Below, piece after piece: positions 11,054-23,100 of a stretch of 64,000 nt of DNA. A program made the translations under genes and the position numbers. How positions within the stretch are numbered: position 1 is the first letter of the stretch; every line of letters starts with the position of its first letter. The notes below the pieces were generated by a model. That model did no database searches, was not told the origin of the DNA, and saw only the letters and a program-made list of their open reading frames with translations. Source of the stretch: Eutypa lata (lineage: Eukaryota > Ascomycota > Sordariomycetes > Xylariales > Diatrypaceae); assembly GCA_022661535.1 (NCBI GenBank), contig JAKULF010000004.1, positions 4,216,001 to 4,280,000 on the forward strand. The letters are read 5' to 3'.

Positions 11054-12652
11054 TCACTTTCCTTGACCAACAGCCTCTTTCTCGAACGCCACCACACCGT
11101 CAATGACATCTTCGCGGTCAAAGTCGATCAAGTCAGTGTCGGCAAATTTTCGAGCGGGTACTTTGCTCTTGAAGAGAATGTCCAGTTCCTCAAAGGTCCT
11201 TCCTTTACTTTCTGGCAAGTAAAAGATTGACCACAGAACCACAAACGTGCTCAACCCAGCGAATAGGAACCCTGTTTTGGCCCCCCAATTGGCTTCCGTG
11301 GGGCTCATGGCGTAGGGAAGACCAGCTGTGATGGAAATGGAAAAGACATGAGGTATGAAGCAGGCCACACCCAATGTCTTGCCACGGATCTTTGTATTCG
11401 GAAGTTCGGCGATTAGAACATAGACGATAGGACCCAGGCCAATGTTGTAGACAAAGTTGAATAGAAGCAGCATGACCGATTTCGCATACATGGCTCCATT
11501 ATTGGAATTAGGTGCGAGACCTAGAAATCCCATCACATACATGAGTACGGTAGTGAAACTGCAAGTCCAAATATACCCAGCTCTTCGACCCCAGATTGTC
11601 ATCAGTGGCCACGAAAGAACATTGCCAACGACACCAAGGGCAAAAAGACCGCAGGACATATCAAAGGCTTGAGTGGTGGTGAGACCAGCCAGTTCAAAAA
11701 AGTAAGTGCAGTACGACGCTGCTAGGTTGATTCCGCATAAGAATTGACCACTGTAGGCCATGGCACAAATGAGGGTTCGTCGAAGGTTCGTGCCCCTGAA
11801 GCAGTCCATATATGTAGAGCTGGTTGATACTTCTTCTTCCAAAGCTATGGTCTCCTTCATGTGAGCTAAAGTGTTCTCGACGTCGTCCCCATATCCAGTA
11901 CGCTGGAGGGACCTCTTGGCTTGGTCGTATCTTCCCTTCTTCACCAAAAACCACGGTGTTTCGGGAGCCAGAAAACCTCCGACGATGAAGACCAGGGGAA
12001 ATGCGTATTCGGTAATAAATGGAACTTTATAAGCCCATCGATCTGATCGACTTGAGGTCCCTCGCAGAATAGCGATTCCGATGAGCGACCCAAGAACTTG
12101 AGCGAGATTGTTGCACGACAGTCCTATACCACGAAGACAGACAGGGAGAATCTCTGATATGTATGTAGGTCCCATAACCGGAAAGCTGCCGGTGAGGAGG
12201 CCAGTCAAAAGATCCCCGACAAAGATGACAGCTGAGCTTTCACCAAGAACCTCTAGCAGGAGAGTTGCCAGTGATAGAACAGTAGTGCCTAGGAGTGTCT
12301 TGCGGGGACCAAAACGATCGACACACCATCCACCCCAGATGGCAGACAACATGTACCCGATGACGGGCGCATAAGTAAACGCGGATGTCCACGAGGCGGC
12401 AAGGACATAGGTGCCCGACTCAGGGGGATATTCGTAGCCAAAATCCTTGCGGAACTGAGGAATGCCAACTAAAGTCCCAACAATTGTCGGGTCATACCCG
12501 ATAATCAGATTAGGCAAGCAGAAGAACGACGCCCAGAAAACCGCCGCTCCGTGCTTCGAGATGGCTTCGCGAATTGTAAGTTCATGCTCCCGACGGGCGG
12601 CTCTCTTCGAACCCTCGATCAAATTATAATCTATTACTTGGGTCGTAGCCAT
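11054..12652 (-). CDS. Sugar porter-type MFS transporter
   Basis: Intronless gene of 532 residues with twelve predicted membrane helices, belonging to the MFS sugar porter family. Typical signatures are present: YDPTIVGTLVGIPQFRKDFG in the first extracellular loop, DRFGPRKTLLG after helix 2, PETPWFLVKKGRYDQAKRSL at the end of helix 6, WGRRAGYIW after helix 8 and PESKGRTFEELD after helix 12. The overall pattern, including the N-terminal extension with REHELTIREAISKHG, is closest to the fungal maltose/alpha-glucoside permease group. The exact sugar cannot be assigned. The ATG at 12652 gives the expected cytosolic N-terminus. It is divergent from the transcription factor gene 1.9 kb upstream, which could regulate it, though this is inference from position only. 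Confidence 0.92.
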   Translation of the reverse strand: MATTQVIDYNLIEGSKRAARREHELTIREAISKHGAAVFWASFFCLPNLIIGYDPTIVGTLVGIPQFRKDFGYEYPPESGTYVLAASWTSAFTYAPVIGYMLSAIWGGWCVDRFGPRKTLLGTTVLSLATLLLEVLGESSAVIFVGDLLTGLLTGSFPVMGPTYISEILPVCLRGIGLSCNNLAQVLGSLIGIAILRGTSSRSDRWAYKVPFITEYAFPLVFIVGGFLAPETPWFLVKKGRYDQAKRSLQRTGYGDDVENTLAHMKETIALEEEVSTSSTYMDCFRGTNLRRTLICAMAYSGQFLCGINLAASYCTYFFELAGLTTTQAFDMSCGLFALGVVGNVLSWPLMTIWGRRAGYIWTCSFTTVLMYVMGFLGLAPNSNNGAMYAKSVMLLLFNFVYNIGLGPIVYVLIAELPNTKIRGKTLGVACFIPHVFSISITAGLPYAMSPTEANWGAKTGFLFAGLSTFVVLWSIFYLPESKGRTFEELDILFKSKVPARKFADTDLIDFDREDVIDGVVAFEKEAVGQGK

Positions 12653-14508
12653 ATTCCTCGAGATGACTCTGAGGATTGGAGATTGCTTATTTGAGGACTA
12701 TGTAGCATTAAAATTTGATTAGTTCCTTTGGAGCCGACTTTGGCCGTTCTTATGCTTGTATTTAGTTATCCCTAGACCCTTGTTGGTCTCATCCTTCGAC
12801 TGCGTAAAGAGATAAGGGGACGAAGCTCCAGCATCTGTCTGTCTTGAGTGCTTCATAGCACAGCTGGTATTACCGCACTTCCCTCACTACCCCTTTGATA
12901 AAAACCCTTATTTGGAGTATATCTCCTATACAGGTAAGTATTGGATTCTTATCTTCCATTGCTGTTCTATAGGGCACAATCCTGAACTAGTGGCCTGGGT
13001 AGATAGGCATATGTGATATCAAGATGTAGCGATAAGCGATACAAGCCCCTAGTAGGTAGGGATACAGTAGTGCATTCGGAACTGTCCCGACTCCGTGAAA
13101 GGAGGGTGGGACTTGGACTTATACCCACCCCACCGTTAGAGCTCTATATATCTCCAAATTGGGAAAAGTAGATTTAAAGGACGATAAATCTTCCTTCTCT
13201 GTAGATCCTGGTCATTGGGGTGATAAGAATAGACCTTGTCAACCACCATTATGTATTTATTGCCTATGAATGTCTCAACATCCATCCAACTACTATGATA
13301 ACGCCTCCTTTACCTCTAGTACGTAGGCACCTAACAAGCAACCAGCCAGCTCGAATGCATGAAAGGGACTTGAGCTCTCTGGCTACGTAGGCGGTCATCA
13401 TCACTATATTTTCGCCGTACAACCAACACCTAAGATCGGATGAGCCTGCGTACTGTTTGACAGAGCTAACAAGGAAGGACGGGCATAGGGGGCTCGATGC
13501 CGGTTTTCATTCTGCCCGGGAAGTGCGGCACCAGCGTCGTCAACTACATGTCAGCCGGCAAAGTGCCGGTGGAGCTCCGAGAATACTGCCCTAGAGACCG
13601 AAGCGAACGGTACTAATACCGTGATAACTTTGGCACTTGCGCCCACCTTGTTCTAGTTCCAGTGCTAGTGCCTTCAACGGCTTCCACCCTAATCTTATCA
13701 ACATCACCAAATCGGGAGATCCGTACAACTGGGACCAATCCATGGTTTCCAGCCAATCATAAACCCCAGATTATGATAGCATTACTATACCCTCCCACGG
13801 AGCCAAGACTTGGTGATTTACATATGTTAAGTAGGTAAGTAAGTACATACACAAGAATAACACTGTATGGAGCCAATATAACTACTTGAAGGTCGGAGAG
13901 TCTATAGGAAGACACATAGATATCAAGCGTACTTACCTCAGCGGTGAAGCGTGTCATTCTTCACGTAATATGATTGTTCTCCGTGCTAGTTAGCCCTACC
14001 CTGCACACCCGGCCAATATTTCTTGGCCTGTGGCGTCGTCAACCACGCCCCTACATCTCTTTCCAGGCCGCACAGCCTATTGGCACACTCTATATTGTCT
14101 TTTCCTAGGGCTCCGGTGAACGGCGACCAGAAGTGTCACAAATCGCATGGTGATGTTAGGATATGCTATATAATTACAGCGTGTCATTGAATGTACAAGA
14201 CGGAGAGGAAAGGTATATCTATTTGACGGAGCAGCCATATATGATGGGTGGATGGGCTTAATTGGTTAAGGCTTGAAGAGAATAGGGGATGGCACAAGAA
14301 CCCCCTAGGGTGTCTGGGTGCCTACTGGAGGGGGGCCGTGACAACGTGCCTTATCTTAGCTAACCTGGGCATTGCAACTAGGTAGGGCGGGGTATTGGGG
14401 GAATCGGGATGGAGCCCACCAAAACTCCACAAACCACTCACTAACTAGAGCTGAGCCCGATTTCCTCTTGTCTCATGCGGGGCGCCTCTCACTCTTCCTG
14501 TAGACATC
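12653..14508. other. Long divergent intergenic region
   Basis: About 1.86 kb between the sugar porter and the transcription factor genes, which are divergent. A short open stretch starting at 13498 (about 43 codons) and another at about 13650-13760 look coding-like but carry no recognisable motif. The part near 14270-14460 is G-rich and probably 5' leader or promoter. I searched it for an exon encoding a Zn2Cys6 cluster for the downstream gene and found none. Confidence 0.4.
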
Positions 14509-16576
14509 ATGATGCCGGAGCCCAAATTCCCCCGCAAGTTCAAGTTCGTCGGCGGTCCGAGCAGGAAGCGACGACGGCTTGCGCCTCCCGCCGCCGGCGA
14601 AACCAGGTCGACGTTGCCACATCCCACATCTGTGGTGACGGCGGCGACGGTGACGAACGATACCCAGAGATTTATGCTACCAATCTCTACCTTGCATGCT
14701 GGATCAAGTGTACACTCTAGTCCGGATGGCAATGACGGCTACGTCGGTCCTGGCACTGCCCCTAGTGATGAAGATGCTGTAACCACGACGACACAACCAG
14801 TAGTCACATCTTTTGCCAATGAGCACCAAGTTCTGCCAGCTACTGTACTGCCCCAAGCCACTGAGGTATTCGAATCTCTTCTGGGCTGGCCGGCTTCATC
14901 CGATCTGTCAATGGCTACGGGTGTACTAGGGTCTGCTGTCGAATTCAACGACCCGTTCTCTCTATTTGGTGCCCCATTTAACCTAGCTACGTCCCCTGGT
15001 ATAGGCCTTACCAATGGGGCGGCTCACGAATCTCCACTAGACAGCTCTAGAGAATACCTCCCTAGAAATCAGGGCCCCTCGGCCATGTCACCGGAAGGCT
15101 TTCCCAAGTCAACTGAACACATTTCGGGCGAGACCGACCCCGAACTAGGGGATCGTAGGTCCATACCCCGAAGCATCGGCGATAATATTCATAGGCTGTT
15201 CGCCCAGTGTAAGTCCGAGGACGCCTTGGTTCCCTTAGAAGGAGAAAGCGAAGTGCGTGCCACTGACGCTGCCAGGCAGATGACCGAGAGTTTTGCGTGT
15301 GGCCTCTAACACACGACTTCGACGCCAATCCTTTCCGTTACGATATCGAGACAGGTCGAGGCTCGCCCCTTCTATGGCACTCGATTCTGGCCTTATCGTA
15401 TAAGCACATTCATCGTGAGACCGGTGGCTGCCTCGCCGAAGCGAAGGTGCACAAGAGGAAAGCCGTTCAGCTTCTCGAGGAGCTGGAGGGCGACCTTGTA
15501 TCTGCGAAGTCTAGGGCTAACCTGCTTAACGGATTGTTGATATTGATGACATTAGATGTAAGCCAGTTGAGCCCCCCTATTCCTACCATCCCAGCTAACC
15601 CTCTTCCCAAGTGTGCCACATCGGCTCAAGGCCCCTGGGTTGCGCACCTCAGACGCGCACAGAAGATTATCACAACTCTTGATGTGCTCAGAATCCAGAG
15701 CACGCCGAAGATGCAGGCTCAGATCAACATGCTTGTCTGGTGTGTCTTTCTCTCCCTCCGTAACCGTAGTCTTTAAAGACAGAATGCAGAGAGCTGACCG
15801 ATGTGACATCTAGGTGGGACGTCACGCTTGGCCTCACCACTCGGCAAGGGTTCGTCCTCTCCGGCCCTGCAATTCGTAGCGTCTTCAACTGCAACAGCGG
15901 CTCGTCGTTCTACAACATTTCGGGGTGCCCCGAGGAGCTCTTCAAGTACATGTTCCAGCTCGGGACCTACGCGCGGGAGTTCGAGCTGGCCTCCCACATG
16001 ACCTGCGTCACCTTCGACATGGGACCCGTCATTGCCGTGGAGAAGGCCATCAAGGAGTGGCGTGCGCCGCAATACGACGATCCGGACGTAGACTTTACGC
16101 AACCGGGCGCCGCTGCCGGCCTGCTACCTGACGACTGGGGTTTCGACTCCATCCAGGCGGCGCACTATATCCAGGACCTCTACCACTGTGCCCAGGCGTG
16201 GCGGTTCGCTCTGCTCATCTACATCGAGCGGGTCTTCAAGTGGCACCGCCGCGAGGCGTCCATGGCGCGCATCAGTGTTTTCGCGCGCAAGGCGCTCAAC
16301 AACGTGATGTCGTGCCGGCGGAGTGTCATGATCCAGAAGCAGCTCTTGCTGCCCGTTTTCTTAGCGGGAAGCGAGACGGACGACGAGAACCTGAGGGACG
16401 AGGCCCGGGATTACTGTAGCTGGTGGGGCGTCAAGACCCGGTACGACATGTTCATCACGACCCTCGGCCTACTTGAAGAGGTCTGGGCGGCAGGGGGGGA
16501 CCAAGAGAGCTGGTGGGGGTCTCTTATCGACCAGAAATCCGGGGTCAGCTCACCCAGGCAGTATCTGTTTGGTTGA
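14509..16576 (+). CDS. Fungal-specific transcription factor domain protein, zinc cluster not seen
   Basis: Four exons (14509-15208, 15280-15557, 15612-15739, 15814-16576) give 622 residues. The first intron has a GTAAGT donor at 15209, an ACTGAC branch site and CAG acceptor; without it the frame is broken. After the junction the protein reads YDREFCVWPLTHDFDANPFRY, the hallmark start of the fungal transcription factor middle region (Fungal_trans_2 type), followed by SPLLWHSILALSYKHI and LRRAQKIITTLDVLRIQ, with VWWDVTLGLTTRQG formed across the last junction. Residues 1-230 are Ser/Thr/Pro-rich with a basic patch KFPRKFKFVGGPSRKRRRL that may be a nuclear signal. No Cx2Cx6C zinc cluster is visible in this protein or in readable upstream exons. 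It may be a regulator without its own DNA-binding domain, or a true 5' exon is missing from this model. Confidence 0.82.
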
Positions 16577-16820
16577 GGGATACCAGGTTTGTGGCGACCT
16601 TTGGGATTTGGCGTTCTCTGTTAGGTTGGCGTGGTGTTAGGGCTCATTATATTACATATATACCTCATAATTAGTCTTATCATCACCAGAATATTGCTTT
16701 CGCTTTCATGAAGGTAGTGTATTCCGTTAGTGAATCATTCATGTGGTACATCCCAGTTATCCAATATATTCGGGATATGTCTTTCTCCCTCAACTCATTA
16801 AATAAAGTCATACCTACCTC

Positions 16821-17985
16821 TCAATCACCGAGATTGATACTAGTATTGATGTTATGCTCACCTAATCCACGTCGACCACGTGGACTCTCTTTGCTGTCAT
16901 TTTGTTCGTTAGACTCCAAAGGCAGTTTATCATCAGATTCAACAGATTCCTGTTCTTCCCGTTCGACATTTAACCTTTCTTCTTCCTTTAGTAATTTCCG
17001 GGAATCTATGGTTCGTCAAGCAGCCTTTAAAATCCGTTGTTTCCGGTCATCTGCTCAGCGATCAGCACATGCCATTTTCTGTGGCAGATATGTTACGTCT
17101 GTAAACATTACCTCGTATTTCTTGAGTCATTCTAGCATAGGCATTGATGTCATCTTCGTTCAAATGGCAGAAAACTGGTATAGAATTGCCATAAACATCG
17201 AAACCCTCCTTTCCAGCTGCGCGAAGGCTTGATCAAAACTGCCATAATTTTCTTGCTCTGGCTTTAACTCAGCACGGTACTTGAGCAAACCCAGAGGTAT
17301 GATTCGTCTGTGTTCCTTCTTACGCCCTCATTCGAAATCAGGGTCGATATAATTACGGTTGTCCAACTCGGTCTCCTTGTCCGTGGTGTTCGTACGAAGA
17401 TCGACGGATCCTGATCGCTATTCTCCAAGGAGCTCGGTATGTCGCCAGAGAACGTCTTGCTCTATATCAGAGACCCATCGCTTAATGGGTACATACTCAC
17501 GGTCCCATAGTGTAGTTATTTGAGGTTCGTCATATCATTAAGCCGCAATTGATCAAGGGGGCGCGGGGGTATGTGAAGATATGGAGTAGCAGTATGTCTA
17601 TTAACTTACAGTGTCAAGGTAAAAGTCGACGCGAAAATGGTGTAGAGCCTCGATTGACAGGCGCCTTTTAGACATCCGTGTAGGCCGGGCAGTTTCCTTT
17701 TGCTTGGCTCGGTTTGCATTCCAGCTCTGCGATTGAGTCTGAAACATACTGGTTCCACGGGCTGAAGTACATCTACGTCGGTGGCCCATTTTTGAAGTCA
17801 GACGTTATCATGTAGCGCCACGTTTTCCACTCAAACAGGGTATTTAGTATGCAAGTCAGGATAGGCTCCAGCAGCTCTTCCCTAGAGGGCACCGAGAATA
17901 TCTCTGTGCGAAACATGCTAGGTATGATGGGATCGTACCAAAGACGGCGGTAAAGGGTAAGACAAATTAGGACGTATTGGAATTA
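16821..17985 (-). pseudogene. Decayed gene of unknown family, transition-type stops
   Basis: Translated on the minus strand, this stretch shows long natural-looking protein blocks broken by stops and shifts. Block 1 (about 17985-17780) reads YRRLWYDPIIPSMFRTEIF... and EWKTWRYMITSDFKNGPP and ends in TAG. A second frame leads to HHFRVDFYLDT followed by a GTAAGT donor near 17610. Block 2 (about 17535-17150) holds LWDREYVPIKRWVSDIEQD and IIPLGLLKYRAELKPEQENY with internal TAG and TGA codons. A frameshift then leads to IPVFCHLNEDDINAYARMTQ. The last block ends with KLLKEEERLNVEREEQESV and a charged tail. The in-frame stops are TAG or TGA codons that single C-to-T or G-to-A changes could have produced from Gln, Trp or Arg codons. 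I do not recognise the family. Confidence 0.5.
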
Positions 17986-18401
17986 TATTGGTTGCTTAAA
18001 GAGTACAAACACCGTCAAAGAATCAACCCATCAGCAGCCAAGGAACCCGCACCGTTTCAGCCAAGTACTCATCAAGCATCTTTTTTTCAGCTGGATGCAG
18101 TGGCAGTTGAATCAACAACGCACAAGGTTAGCAGCGGTCGCTACTATCTACATTTGCGGCCCTGTTAACTACTTTATATGTCTCCAGGAGCAACTCTAGC
18201 TCCTCAAATCTAGCTCCTAGATTGTTACCTGAAAATCAAGACCTCCCGACGCACTGACCATACCTCAATCCAGTGTATCAAAGGTTCGTTACACCACTAG
18301 TTACACAATCCTAAAAGTGGTAACTTAACAGAAGACGTTGGGCATATTCTAGCTAACTGTTCTGCTATCTTGACGTGAAAAAAAAAAAAAAAGAAAAAAC
18401 C
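17986..18401. other. Short gap, no gene recognised
   Basis: Non-coding stretch between the decayed gene and the 3' end of the interrupted GMC gene. It contains a poly-A run at about 18378-18392 just downstream of the GMC stop codon. Nothing else is seen. Confidence 0.4.
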
Positions 18402-19802
18402 TTAATCTCTACGACCTGACATAATAATATGTGCAGCATGCTCCGCCACTCCATACACTGTGGCTTGCGGGTTTGTCCGCGGTGTCAGAGGGATGATGCT
18501 CGCATCGCAAACACGCAGGTTACGACATCCGTAAACGCGTAGTTGCGCATCTACAACCCCTCCCAGCTCCTTTGGCATCATAGAGCACGTACCAGTGAAG
18601 TGGTGGGCGCCGACGGCTGTCTTGCGTATGTATTCCTTGGCTTTAACCAAGTCTGCAAGCTCACCAGCTGGCGGCGCGAGCGGGCTGCGTTTGCCATCTA
18701 GCTTGAGATGAGTAGCTAGCGGCTCTGTGGATGCAATGGTCTCTACAAATTGCAGGTGGCGTGCCAAGACCTCGAGGTCAAGGGGATGAGTGAAGTACTT
18801 GGGATCAATAGTGACGGCAGACGGGCTTGTTGATTTGCTGTTGATGTGGACTGAGCCGCGGGATAATGGGTGGGCAAGGAGCAATATGATGGTGAAGTAG
18901 TTCTCTTGGCCAGGGGGCGGACCAGCCATAGATCCGTCGCTGTTAGCACCTGCAAAGCCTGGGAACGCGGTGTAGCACCCGGATGCCTCCGCGGAGGATA
19001 AGAGGACAGAACGGACAAATGATTCGTGGGCTTTCGTAAACGAGTTAGAGTTTTCAGAGGTACCTAACCCAACACTTTGAAGAAGCTCATGAAGTTTCCG
19101 TTGCCCATCCTCGGTCTCTATCCCTGGGAGGGGAAGCTGCGCAGCTGAATTTGTGCCGCTTCTGGAAAGTGGGCCCTTTTGCTTCGAATAAGCTTCCATG
19201 GCAGCGGCAATGGCACTTGGATCTTGTCGAGCAATCTTGTCCATGGTTGCAAAACCAGGTTGATCGCGAACTTCGAAGCTCATAGTGGTCATGGGGTGGT
19301 TCTGGAGATTCTCCCCTACGTGAGGATTATCGATTACGACGTTGATGCGAAGGGACTGCAAAAGCTTTGCATCGCCAACGCCTGAGAGTTCCAGCAGCTG
19401 AGGGGAGTTAATAGTACCTGCAGCGACGATCACTTCATGAGCCGCGACAAACTTCGACTCGCCATCCTTGACCACTTGAACTCCAGTCGCCACCGTGCCA
19501 TTTGACTGGTCAAAAGTGACCTTTTCTGCCAGAGTGCTAGTCCAGATAGTAAGGTTGTCTCGAGATCGTGCTGGTTGGAGATACGCATTCCCGGCGTAGC
19601 TTCTTTGCTTTGTGACGGGGTGTATTGAGTCGGCTACCGTCAGGCCACCGGAAGACTGGCCGGTGAAGGGGTTGCCAGCTACTGAGAACCCAAGCGCTGT
19701 AAGGGTCTCTCTCCATGACCTCGGCCATTCAGTGTCTTCTTCAGGGGTAGAGAGCTGGAGGGGACCGTTTGCCCCCGCCCCTTGCAAAGGCAAGGTGTAT
19801 GA
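18402..19802 (-). pseudogene. GMC oxidoreductase, 3' part of interrupted gene
   Basis: This is the larger part of a GMC-family FAD oxidoreductase gene split by the retroelement at 19808-26107. It continues in frame from the last codon of the 5' part (26108-26538) once the element and one copy of the TTTCT duplication are ignored; the uninterrupted gene would encode about 593 residues. The fragment holds 466 codons plus stop with no internal stop. Visible motifs are GNAYLQPARSRDNLTIWT, the second GMC signature AAGTINSPQLLELSGVG, and the catalytic C-terminus with His in VGAHHFTGTCSM and Asn in PRTNPQATVYG. GMC enzymes oxidise alcohols, sugars or aryl alcohols. An ATG at 19838 inside the LTR could start a truncated protein lacking the FAD-binding N-terminus, which should be inactive. 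The sequence is GC-normal and shows no sign of RIP. Confidence 0.9.
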
Positions 19803-19807
19803 TTTCT
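19803..19807. repeat. Target-site duplication, left copy (TTTCT)
   Basis: Five bases TTTCT directly before the left LTR are repeated at 26108-26112 directly after the right LTR. Five-base duplications are usual for LTR-retrotransposon integration. The duplicated bases fall in the Lys-Lys codons of the host gene. Confidence 0.88.
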
Positions 19808-20100
19808 TGTTAAACCTAGCAGGGGGTGGCAAAACCACCCTACTTTAGCCCTTATCCACCATATCCACTTAAAAATAAGATATTACCGTTTTATCCTTTA
19901 TTATATAAACTACAAATAAACAGTCTTTTTCGTTATATTACTTTTATATAAAATATAAAAAATATAACTTTTTAAATTATATTTTAAAAAATTTCTTTTT
20001 TTTTTAATTAACTTTATATAATTAATATATATTTTAATTTATAAATTACTTTTATATATAATATTTATAATAACTTTAATATATAATATAAAGTTTTAAA
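19808..20100 (+). repeat. Left LTR of the Copia element
   Basis: Starts TGTTAAACCTAGC and aligns over its full length with 25814-26107, differing almost only by C/T and G/A changes plus a one-base indel. About the first 60 bases (to roughly 19865) still have normal base composition; the inner part is fully converted to A/T. Confidence 0.9.
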
Positions 20101-23100
20101 GTTATAAACTCGGTTTATACTTTTTATTTTAATATTTTAATTAACTTTTTATTTTTTAATATTTTTTAATATTTAACGTTATTATTATAAATTATAAATA
20201 TAACTTCGTCGTTGTTTTTTTTTTATAAAAAGCTTTTAATAAAAATAATTTAAATTATTTTATTATTATATATTTAAAGTTATAATTAACTTAAACATTA
20301 TATAAAAAAAAATAATTGCTTTATTATACGTTTTTTTTACTTTTTTAAAGTTAATAACGTTTACGAATATAATTTTTTTAAATATTACGTTAAATTTAAA
20401 ATTAACTTTATTTAACGAAACATTAACTTTAATTCGAAAAATAATTTCGTTAAATTATTATTTAAAAAACTTAAATACTTAAAAATATAAATAATAAACC
20501 TTTTTATTAAATTCGAAATAAAACTTTTAAACGAAAAATATAAGAAATTTTTAAAACTTATAAAAGCTTACGATTAAATTAAAAATAAATAAAACGCTTA
20601 ATAATTATTAATTAAAAATATTATTATATATTTTAATTAATTCATTTACTTTAATTATTATTAAATCTTTAAAAAAACATTATATTTAAACGAAAAATAA
20701 TTATTTTAAAAGTTAAATTTAAACTTAATAATAATATTTATCGTTATAAAATTAACATTATTTATTAAAAAGTTTTTTAAATAATTAAAAACTTTAAAGT
20801 TAATATTTAATTAAATAAATATTAACGAATTTATATTAAAGTAATTAAATTTAAAATTTTTAAAGTAAAAAAATACGTTAATTATTTAAATTTCTTTATT
20901 ATTATAAATACTTTTTTTTTAAATTTTAACGTTATTTAAAAAATTATTATTAAATAAGTTATATTTAATAATAAAAATATTATTAAAATCGATAAAATTT
21001 TAAAACTCGTTAAACGCTTTAAAAATTACTTTTATTTTTGTTTTATTTAAAATATTAAAGTTAATTAAATATTTCGAAATACGTTTATTATAAACGTAAC
21101 TTTTAACGATTAAAATTTAAATAAAACGTTTTTATTAAAACCTTTTAAATTATTAATTAAATGTTTATATAATAAAAAATATTAATATAATAATTATTAT
21201 TACATTTATAAAATTATTTATTTAAAAGATTTTAAATTTAATTTTAAAATTAAATAAATTATAATAAATAAAATTAATAAATTAAATAATAAATTAAAAA
21301 GTTATATCGAAATAATATATAAAAGATTTAACTTTTTATTTAATTTAACTTTAATTATATATATAATAATATCGATAAAAATTAAAGCCGTTATTTATAT
21401 ATTAATTATTTAATACTTTTTAAAAAAGTTTATTTTTTATAATATAAAGTTAAATTATTATATAAAAAATCGAAAAGTTAACTTTATAAAATTAAAGTTA
21501 TATAATATCGAAAAACTTATTTTTAATAAAACTTTACTTTTTATATTAAAAATAAATATAAAGTAAATTAAAATTATTATTAAAAATAAAAAAAACGACT
21601 TTTTTATTTTAAAAATTATATATATATATTAATTATATATATAAATTTAACTTTAAATAAATTATTTAAAAAAGTTAAATTATATTAAAATTACGAAATT
21701 AATTTTTTATATAAAAAAGTTTTACGAAAAAAATTTATTTATATTAAAATAATTAATAAATAACTTATATTATATTACGTTTTTTTAATTTTTAAAAATA
21801 AAAATAATAACTTTATTTTTATAATATACGTTATAATTATTTAAAATAAAAAAATTTAAACTTTAACGATAATAAAAGCATTATAAATCTTAATAAATTT
21901 AAAAAATATATAAGATTATTTATATTTAAAAACTTCGTTTTTATTATAATATAAATTAAAGTTAAACTTTATAATAATAATAATAAATTACTTTTAAAAA
22001 TATTTAAAGTTATTATATAATAATAATATAAACGCTTTATTTATATAAAAAAACGTATATTTAAATAAATTATAAAACGCTTTATTAACGAAAAAATTAT
22101 AATATTTATTATTATAAAATATAAAGCTTATTTATTAATAAAAAACATTTAAAAAAATTTTCGAAAATTTATAATTTATAAAAAGATTTCTTTTATAAAA
22201 ATATATATTAATATTTTTAAATTTAATAAAGCTTACGATAAACGTAAATACGTTTTTATTATTACGTATTTAATTATAAAAATTAAACTTTTATATATTT
22301 TTAAACGAAAAAAATACGCTTTTATTACTTTATTTAACGTTATAAAATTTATTAAATTATAATTAAATATTAAAATTAAAATTATTATATTAAACGATAA
22401 AACTTTATTCGAAAAAGCTTTATAATATTAACTTTTAAACTTAAAAATAATTTATAAATAAATATTTTTTATACGAAAAAGTTTATAAACGTTTAAAAAC
22501 GCATTAAATAAATTATTATTACGAAAATACGTTATATAATTATAAATAATTATCTTTTTATAAAGTTATAATTTAAAGTTATTAAAGTAATTACGTATAT
22601 TTATAATTATATTTTTATAAAACGCTTTAATTATAAATTATTAATATAAGTTTTATAAGTATAAATAATTAAACGTAATAATAGTTTTATTTTTAAAAAT
22701 AATTTTCTTTTTAAAATAAAATACTTTAAAATATACGAATCGAAAATTAATTTTTTATTATTAATATACGTAATAAAAGAAATTAATAAATTAAAATAAA
22801 CCTTTATATATATATTAATTATTTAATAAAATACGTTATAAATAATATATTTAAAGTTTAAATACTTATAAAATAAAAAGTTATTATTATTAAAAACGTT
22901 ACTTTTAACGAATTAAATTAATATATATTAAAAGCTTTAAAACTTTTCGTTTTTTAAATTATAAAATATAATAAAAAAATCGATAATATACTTTCTTTTT
23001 TTAAAAATTAATTTTTTCGATATAATTTAAAAATTATTATATATTAAATTACTTTACTTGCGTTTTGTTAAAAAAATAAAAAACGAAAGAATTATTATAA

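Noticed and set aside
15209..15279. Frameshift in the transcription factor gene
   Set aside because: The break is explained by a 71-bp intron with GTAAGT donor, ACTGAC branch site and CAG acceptor that restores the conserved YDREFCV motif.
630..16576. Secondary-metabolite gene cluster
   Set aside because: P450, transporters and a regulator are present, but no polyketide, peptide or terpene synthase or other backbone gene is visible.
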